From NCBI GenBank assembly GCA_035566435.1, contig DATMRF010000047.1, positions 82,968 to 146,967 on the forward strand: a stretch of 64,000 bases of DNA. The letters run 5' to 3'. The DNA comes from DATMRF01 sp035566435 (GTDB lineage: Bacteria > Verrucomicrobiota > Verrucomicrobiia > Limisphaerales > UBA8199). A program made the translations under genes and the position numbers. Under the pieces are notes generated by a model. The model was not told where the DNA came from, did not search any database, and saw only the letters and a list, made by a program, of their open reading frames with translations. Below, one piece after another: positions 59,656-64,000 of this stretch. How positions within the stretch are numbered: the first letter of the stretch is position 1; each line of letters begins with the position of its first letter.

Positions 59656-60354
59656 TCAAGGGCCAGAACTTTTACCTGGCCTGAAGGGACCGGTGAGTTC
59701 CTCGCCGGTTATTGCCTTGTAGGTTGTCGAATAGGACTGCTTACGCATTCCGTCGTACCTTGCAGCGGCCTCCAGGCCGGCGAGGACATTTGAGGACTGT
59801 AGAGAGCCGCCGTTTTGGAGCTGGCTCAGCAGTAACCTGGGCCCAGCCTCCATGCCACGCATTTGGGTCTCGGCGGACTCCCTGAGGCGAGGGGGAAGTG
59901 ATGCGACGAGTGTTTTCGTGCGTTCAGTGAGGATGTCGAGTTGCGGTGTCGAGCTCGGTGCGATCCGTTCATGAGAACTCACGGTTTGCTCCAGTTGCGC
60001 ATACCAGCGGCTGACATCAGCATACTGGCTGTCCTCGTAATCGACAAAGCGACGCACGAGATCCCGAACAAGGGCCTTCTGGTCCGGGGTGCAGGCCTTG
60101 TATTGCTGAGCCAAAGTGGGTATCGCGCGTTGCACTTGCCGCCGCAAATCGCCCGAAGAGTCCTCCGGATCGCTCTCAACGATCAATGAGGCAACCACGC
60201 TTAGGGCGAACTCCTCATGTTCAAAAGGAGGCGCGGGGGTCCTTGTGCATGAGGCAAGGACCAAGGCTGCCCCGGCGGTACACACTGCGAAGAGTAGGTG
60301 AGCGGGGAAGGAATGGTGTTCAGGCCAGCGCCGAATGAGGCCCAGTTTCCACAT
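59656..60354 (-). CDS. Lipoprotein, hypothetical
   Basis: From ATG 60354 the 232-residue protein has a lipoprotein signal with lipobox LASC (C36) after AVCTAGAALV. The mature part is acidic and helical (EHEEFALSVVASLIVESDPE, LVRRFVDYEDSQYADVSRWY) with no recognised family. The upstream extension of the ORF is encoded by a direct-repeat copy and is rejected. It lies at the end of the repeat region on the opposite strand to the nuclease-like gene. Confidence 0.65.
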   Translation of the reverse strand: MWKLGLIRRWPEHHSFPAHLLFAVCTAGAALVLASCTRTPAPPFEHEEFALSVVASLIVESDPEDSSGDLRRQVQRAIPTLAQQYKACTPDQKALVRDLVRRFVDYEDSQYADVSRWYAQLEQTVSSHERIAPSSTPQLDILTERTKTLVASLPPRLRESAETQMRGMEAGPRLLLSQLQNGGSLQSSNVLAGLEAAARYDGMRKQSYSTTYKAITGEELTGPFRPGKSSGP

Positions 60355-60520
60355 GCGGATATTCAGACTCAAAGATGACCTTCCTTCAAGCGAAACCTTG
60401 GTGCGAAGGTTTGATGCCCCGAGGGCTGAACGCAGGTGATCGCCGTGGGGCGGTTTGGTCGCCTGCGGCGAAGGTAACGGGTGGCTCCAGGTAGTTGCGC
60501 GGGGTGTAGCCAGCAGGGCG

Positions 60521-60598
60521 GCGCCTTGCGCGGTGGGCCTGCCCGGCCAGAGGGCTAGTGGCTTGGCGGCGTTTGCAGCGGGGATCCGGGAGAAGGCC
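60521..60598 (+). repeat. 78-bp direct repeat, left copy
   Basis: GCGCCTTGCGCGGTGGGCCT and the following 58 bases recur at 61311-61388 with about seven mismatches, 790 bases away. The two copies bracket the nuclease-like gene. Confidence 0.85.
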
Positions 60599-60742
60599 AC
60601 GGGGATTCCGACCAGAGTGCGCGGGGGCGCTGGAATAATTGTCAGTTTCTCCTTGGCCTAAACCAATCTCCGGTGACCCCTTTCCCTCGGGCGGTGGAAT
60701 TCCTTGGGTTCTGGGGTAGATTCATCCGCAGGAAACACGAAC

Positions 60743-61291
60743 ATGTCGGACCAGTACATAGGGCAGAAGATGATTGAAGAAGAGGAGCTGGCGCACTTCC
60801 TCGAGGCATATGAGGAGATCACGGGCCAGGCGCTGGAGGTTGTTGAGGGTGCGGAGAGTCCGGATTTCATTTGCCGCAGGCCGACAGGCGAACTGGTGGG
60901 CGTGGAGCTGACGCGGTCGCCACATGACTACCAGATGGCTCAGCGTGACCGAATCTGGGCGGAGAGTATGGCGATGGATACGTATAGCCTGCTCGAAGCC
61001 ATCCACCGCATAGTTGCGAAAAAGGCGAAGAAGCGTGCATTGAGCGGCTGGCGGTTGCCAGAGAACGCCATGCTGGTGGTCAAGCTGGTCGATTATTCGT
61101 TCGGCTCGCTGCGGTGGTTCTCGGAAAAGCGTCTCGCCACAGATTTCGCGGCGGCCGGGTTCGCTGAGATTTGGGTCGCCGACCATACTGAGATAGACGC
61201 GTATGGAACCGCGCGGCTCATCGGACTGTACCCGGAGGAGGTGTGGGGAACACATTACCAGGACGCGTTCTATCGGAAGCCTTACGGGTAG
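60743..61291 (+). CDS. PD-(D/E)XK nuclease-like protein in a repeat-bounded cassette
   Basis: From ATG 60743 the 182-residue protein is preceded by AGGAAAC at good spacing. The central ESPDFICRRPTGELVGVELT has the layout of a PD-(D/E)XK nuclease core: acidic Asp, then a strand with Glu-Leu-Thr, and a following helix (QMAQRDRIWAESMAMDTYSL). The usual Lys is not obvious. The second half (LRWFSEKRLATDFAAAGFAE, LIGLYPEEVWG) resembles restriction-like domain tails. Nuclease function is inference. The gene is bounded by 78-bp direct repeats, which suggests a mobile or duplicated cassette. Confidence 0.6.
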   Translation: MSDQYIGQKMIEEEELAHFLEAYEEITGQALEVVEGAESPDFICRRPTGELVGVELTRSPHDYQMAQRDRIWAESMAMDTYSLLEAIHRIVAKKAKKRALSGWRLPENAMLVVKLVDYSFGSLRWFSEKRLATDFAAAGFAEIWVADHTEIDAYGTARLIGLYPEEVWGTHYQDAFYRKPYG

Positions 61292-61310
61292 CAACTGGGG
61301 GAGGGTGGGG

Positions 61311-61388
61311 GCGCCTTGCGCGATGGGCCTGCCCGGCCAGAGGGCTAGAGGCTTGGCGGCGTTTGGAGCGGGGATGCGGGAAATGGCC
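61311..61388 (+). repeat. 78-bp direct repeat, right copy
   Basis: See the left copy at 60521-60598. The right copy begins 20 bases after the stop codon of the nuclease-like gene. Confidence 0.85.
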
Positions 61389-61560
61389 GTGGTGGTTCGG
61401 ACGGGGCGCAGCGGGCGCGCTAAATCTCACTCTCAAAGCAACTGAGGGCCTCCGGCAGGTGAAGCGGACCTGGCTTTCGACGGTTGCGGCTTTGTCGAAC
61501 CAATCGGGTTTGGCCAACCGTGAGCCTTGCTACGCCGGCCGAGTTATGTAGTCTAGCGGC

Positions 61561-62925
61561 ATGCAGGTGTGTGGCCGCCTCTTGGTAGTTCAAGTTCTGA
61601 CATGTGCGATTGGCTTACGCGCGGCTGGCACATTAACACCGATCTTTTCGTTCGAGGGACCTAGCGGGAACCCAAACGGCTTAATATTTGCTACCGACGG
61701 TTATCTTTACGGCACCACTCGCGGCGGTACGATGTTCAGGGTTTCCACCAATGGTTCGGTCGATCGGGTCCCGGCGGTCTTATCTTACCCGACAGGAGAG
61801 CTGGTCCAGAGGAAGTATGATGGGAGTTTTTACGGGACATATGACATCGGCGTGTTCAGGGTGACGCTGGACGGAAGTGTCCAGTCGTTCGGGATGTTCG
61901 CCGGGAGCGGTTACGGGTATGTTGCTAGGGCAGGGCTCGTCGAGGGGGCGGATGGGAATTTTTACGGTACAACGTACAACACGACTGCGACTGCGCCTTA
62001 CGGGTGGGGAACAATATTCCAGTTGACGTTTAACTATCGGGTTACGACGCTGCACACGTTCACCAATGGGAACGAGGGTGCGTATCCTCAGTGTGCGCTC
62101 GTCGAAGGCCCGGACGGGGCTCTATATGGGACGACAAGCCAATGTGGAAGTAATAACGCTGGAACAGTCTTCCAAATGACGGAGGATGGGGCTTTTCGTA
62201 CTCTGTATTCATTCACGGGTGGTGATGACGGTTATTACCCGATCGCTGGATTGCTGTTAGCCAGGGATGGGCTCCTGTATGGCACCACTATGTTCGGTGG
62301 GAGTAATGACGTCGCCCTTGGTGGCGACGGGACTGTATTTAGGATCAGCACAAACGGAAGTTTCACAACATTGGCCTCCTTTGCGGGGAGCAATGGCGTA
62401 TCTCCTAAAGCCAGGCTTACCCAAGGCTCGGATGGGAATTTCTACGGGACCACGGTCGGAGGAGGGAACGGGAACGGTACGGCCTTTAGAGTCACCACCA
62501 ACGGGATCATCACGACTCTGTATCTGTTCGGCAGCGTGACCAATTCATACGGCGTCGCGTTGGACGGCTCGAATCCGCAGTCCCGGCTCGTTGAGATTAC
62601 TGGTGGTACGTTCTTCGGCACGGCGCATGATGGTGGCACGAACGGAGTTGGGACCGTGTTCCGACTCACAACTGGCAGTGGAATTGGTCCGATCCTGCAA
62701 TTGGCGAGAAGCGGCAGCGGCGTGGTTCTTAGCTGGAACGCTGAGGTAGGTGGGCGGTACCAGGTACAGTCGACCGCGGCTGATGTTCCGTGGCAGTGGA
62801 GCAGCGTTGGTACTGCTGTTGTCGCGACCGATGCTGTGGCGAGTGTCTTTGCCCCGCTGGTGTCGGGTACCTCATGCCTTTACCGACTGGCTGTGTTGCC
62901 GTCGCAAGGGTCAGACCGGAGATGA
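61561..62925 (+). CDS. Secreted GloVer-repeat (TIGR03803-type) protein
   Basis: The 454-residue protein has a signal peptide (LLVVQVLTCAIGLRAAG) and about eight tandem ~40-residue beta repeats, each with the pattern 'LVEG-DG-LYGTT--GG---GTVF-(I/V)T-G---TL--F', e.g. ALVEGPDGALYGTTSQCG, GTVFQMTEDGAFRTLYSF and RLTQGSDGNFYGTTVGGG. The C-terminus (ILQLARSGSGVVLSWNAEVG, RYQVQSTAADVPWQWSSVG) is the small beta-sandwich module common at verrucomicrobial C-termini. Role unknown, probably carbohydrate or surface related. The last codons are repeated downstream as part of the 473-bp duplication. Confidence 0.9.
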   Translation: MQVCGRLLVVQVLTCAIGLRAAGTLTPIFSFEGPSGNPNGLIFATDGYLYGTTRGGTMFRVSTNGSVDRVPAVLSYPTGELVQRKYDGSFYGTYDIGVFRVTLDGSVQSFGMFAGSGYGYVARAGLVEGADGNFYGTTYNTTATAPYGWGTIFQLTFNYRVTTLHTFTNGNEGAYPQCALVEGPDGALYGTTSQCGSNNAGTVFQMTEDGAFRTLYSFTGGDDGYYPIAGLLLARDGLLYGTTMFGGSNDVALGGDGTVFRISTNGSFTTLASFAGSNGVSPKARLTQGSDGNFYGTTVGGGNGNGTAFRVTTNGIITTLYLFGSVTNSYGVALDGSNPQSRLVEITGGTFFGTAHDGGTNGVGTVFRLTTGSGIGPILQLARSGSGVVLSWNAEVGGRYQVQSTAADVPWQWSSVGTAVVATDAVASVFAPLVSGTSCLYRLAVLPSQGSDRR

Positions 62926-64000
62926 GGTAGCGCCGGGTCAGGGGGAACGGGACGAATAGGAGGGATGGGCAAACCAGGGATAGGTCGAGGCGTCGCTACG
63001 CGGCGCCGTGCGTTTGGCGGGGCGGCGTTCCGTGGACTGAAGTCCTTGTCATTACCCACATCTTTGAGCCAACCAGATTAGCGCTGCCGCCCAGTGGAGG
63101 CCCGAATCGCGGCTGAGCGCCAACGGCGCGGCCCTATCTTAGCCCGGGGCAACGCCCCGCGGATAGGCGGATCGAAAAACCGGCAGAGGCCCAACTGGGC
63201 GGGATAACCCACGTCGAACCCCAGACCCTCACGCTACCTTCGGCCATTCTCCCGCAACGGTATCGCGGCCCTTCAGGCCGCAGGTCCGTTCACCGCCGTT
63301 GTTCCCAGCCCGTTGGGCTGGGCTAAGATATCCCGGCCCTTTGGGCCCACAACAAAGGGCGCCCGGCTCATCCGTCGCAAGGGTCAGACCGGAGATGAGG
63401 TGGCGTTCGGGGTCAGGGGGAGGGGACGAATAGGAGGGATGGGCAACCAAGGGATTGGTCGAGGCGTCGCTATGCGGCGCCGTGCGTTTGGCGGGGCGGC
63501 GTTCCGTGGACTGAAGTCCTTGTCATTACCCACATCTTTGAGCCAACCAGATTAGCGCTGCCGCCCAGTGGAGGCCCGAATCCCGGCTGAGCGCCAACGG
63601 CGCGGCCCTATCTTAGCCCGGGGATTACGGGCATCCAAAAACCGGCCGAGCTCCAACGGGGGTGGAATAACCCACGCCGAACCCGAGACCCTCACGCTAC
63701 CTTCGGCCATTCTCCCGCAACGGTATCGCGGCCCTTCAGGCCGCAGGTCCGTTCACCGGCGTTGTTCCCAGCCCGTTGGGCTGGGCTAAGGTATTCCGGC
63801 CCTTTGGGCCGGCCACGTGCTGCCAACACCAGGCAGCGTGGACCCGCCACCCAGCGCCAACGGCGCGGGCATACCTTAGCCCGGGGCAACGCCCCGGGGT
63901 TACGGGCATCCAAAAACCGGCTCAGCCCCAACGGTGGCGGGATAACCCACGCCGAACCCGAGACCCTCACGCTACGTTCGGCCATTCCCCCGCAACGGTA
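62899..64000 (+). repeat. 473-bp tandem duplication with REP-like palindromes
   Basis: The segment starting CCGTCGCAAGGGTCAGACCG at 62899 recurs at 63372 with minor changes. A third, partial copy runs from about 63850 to the window end. Inside are short palindromes: GCGGCCCTTCAGGCCGC, CCCAGCCCGTTGGGCTGGG, CCGGCCCTTTGGGCCGG (63799-63815) and GCGCCAACGGCGC. No gene lies in these 1.07 kb; the first copy begins inside the end of the GloVer-repeat gene. Confidence 0.85.

Overview
The window looks like chromosomal DNA of a free-living, Gram-negative member of the Verrucomicrobiota, probably a Pedosphaera/Limisphaerales-type lineage. This is inference from gene content: a sulfatase beside a probable glycoside hydrolase, a verrucomicrobial prepilin-like protein, a GloVer-repeat secreted protein, a chlamydia-like long GreA, a kdsB-pyrG pair (LPS made), a three-subunit succinate dehydrogenase, and GC-rich spacers full of interspersed palindromic repeats.

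Layout. 1-5.3 kb: end of a probable glycoside hydrolase, a sulfatase, a small lipoprotein, a VOC protein and a PQQ dehydrogenase. 5.7-19.8 kb: complex I operon nuoBCDEFGHIJKLMN without nuoA, interrupted between nuoE and nuoF by a small ORF and an antisense tRNA-Gln(CUG). 19.8-22.8 kb: threonine catabolism genes tdh-kbl, divergent from an XRE-cupin regulator, with four direct operator-like repeats between them. 23.6-31.8 kb: prepilin-like protein, lipoprotein, rsmB, long greA, a DUF2723 membrane protein and cinA. 31.9-39.3 kb: ferredoxin, a beta-propeller protein, sdhCAB with a coupled gene of unknown function, and a HAD phosphatase. 39.5-44.2 kb: folC, a nucleotidyltransferase with a small partner, pyrG and kdsB. 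44.3-49.8 kb: a RES toxin/Xre antitoxin pair running directly into an ABC-2 exporter operon whose last permease carries a CPBP protease domain. 49.9-54 kb: aminotransferase/Lrp pair, rbsD, a candidate sigma-54-driven small RNA, a decayed beta-lactamase gene and a methyltransferase.

54.4-64 kb is accessory and repeat-rich. It holds a beta-helix protein whose last ~200 bp are duplicated 1.36 kb away, a response regulator, about 2 kb of non-coding DNA made of many different short tandem repeats (four with 10-nt units) plus three copies of a ~200-bp unit, a lipoprotein, a nuclease-like gene flanked by 78-bp direct repeats, a GloVer-repeat protein and a 473-bp tandem duplication running to the window end.

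The genes suggest aerobic respiration fed by complex I and SDH, threonine breakdown to glycine and acetyl-CoA, and polysaccharide use. The strongest candidates for something undescribed are the sigma-54 RNA, the decamer-repeat region, the intercistronic TTTTAACG elements, the nucleotidyltransferase pair and the RES/Xre/ABC operon. All functional calls come from reading translations and motifs; no database search was run.
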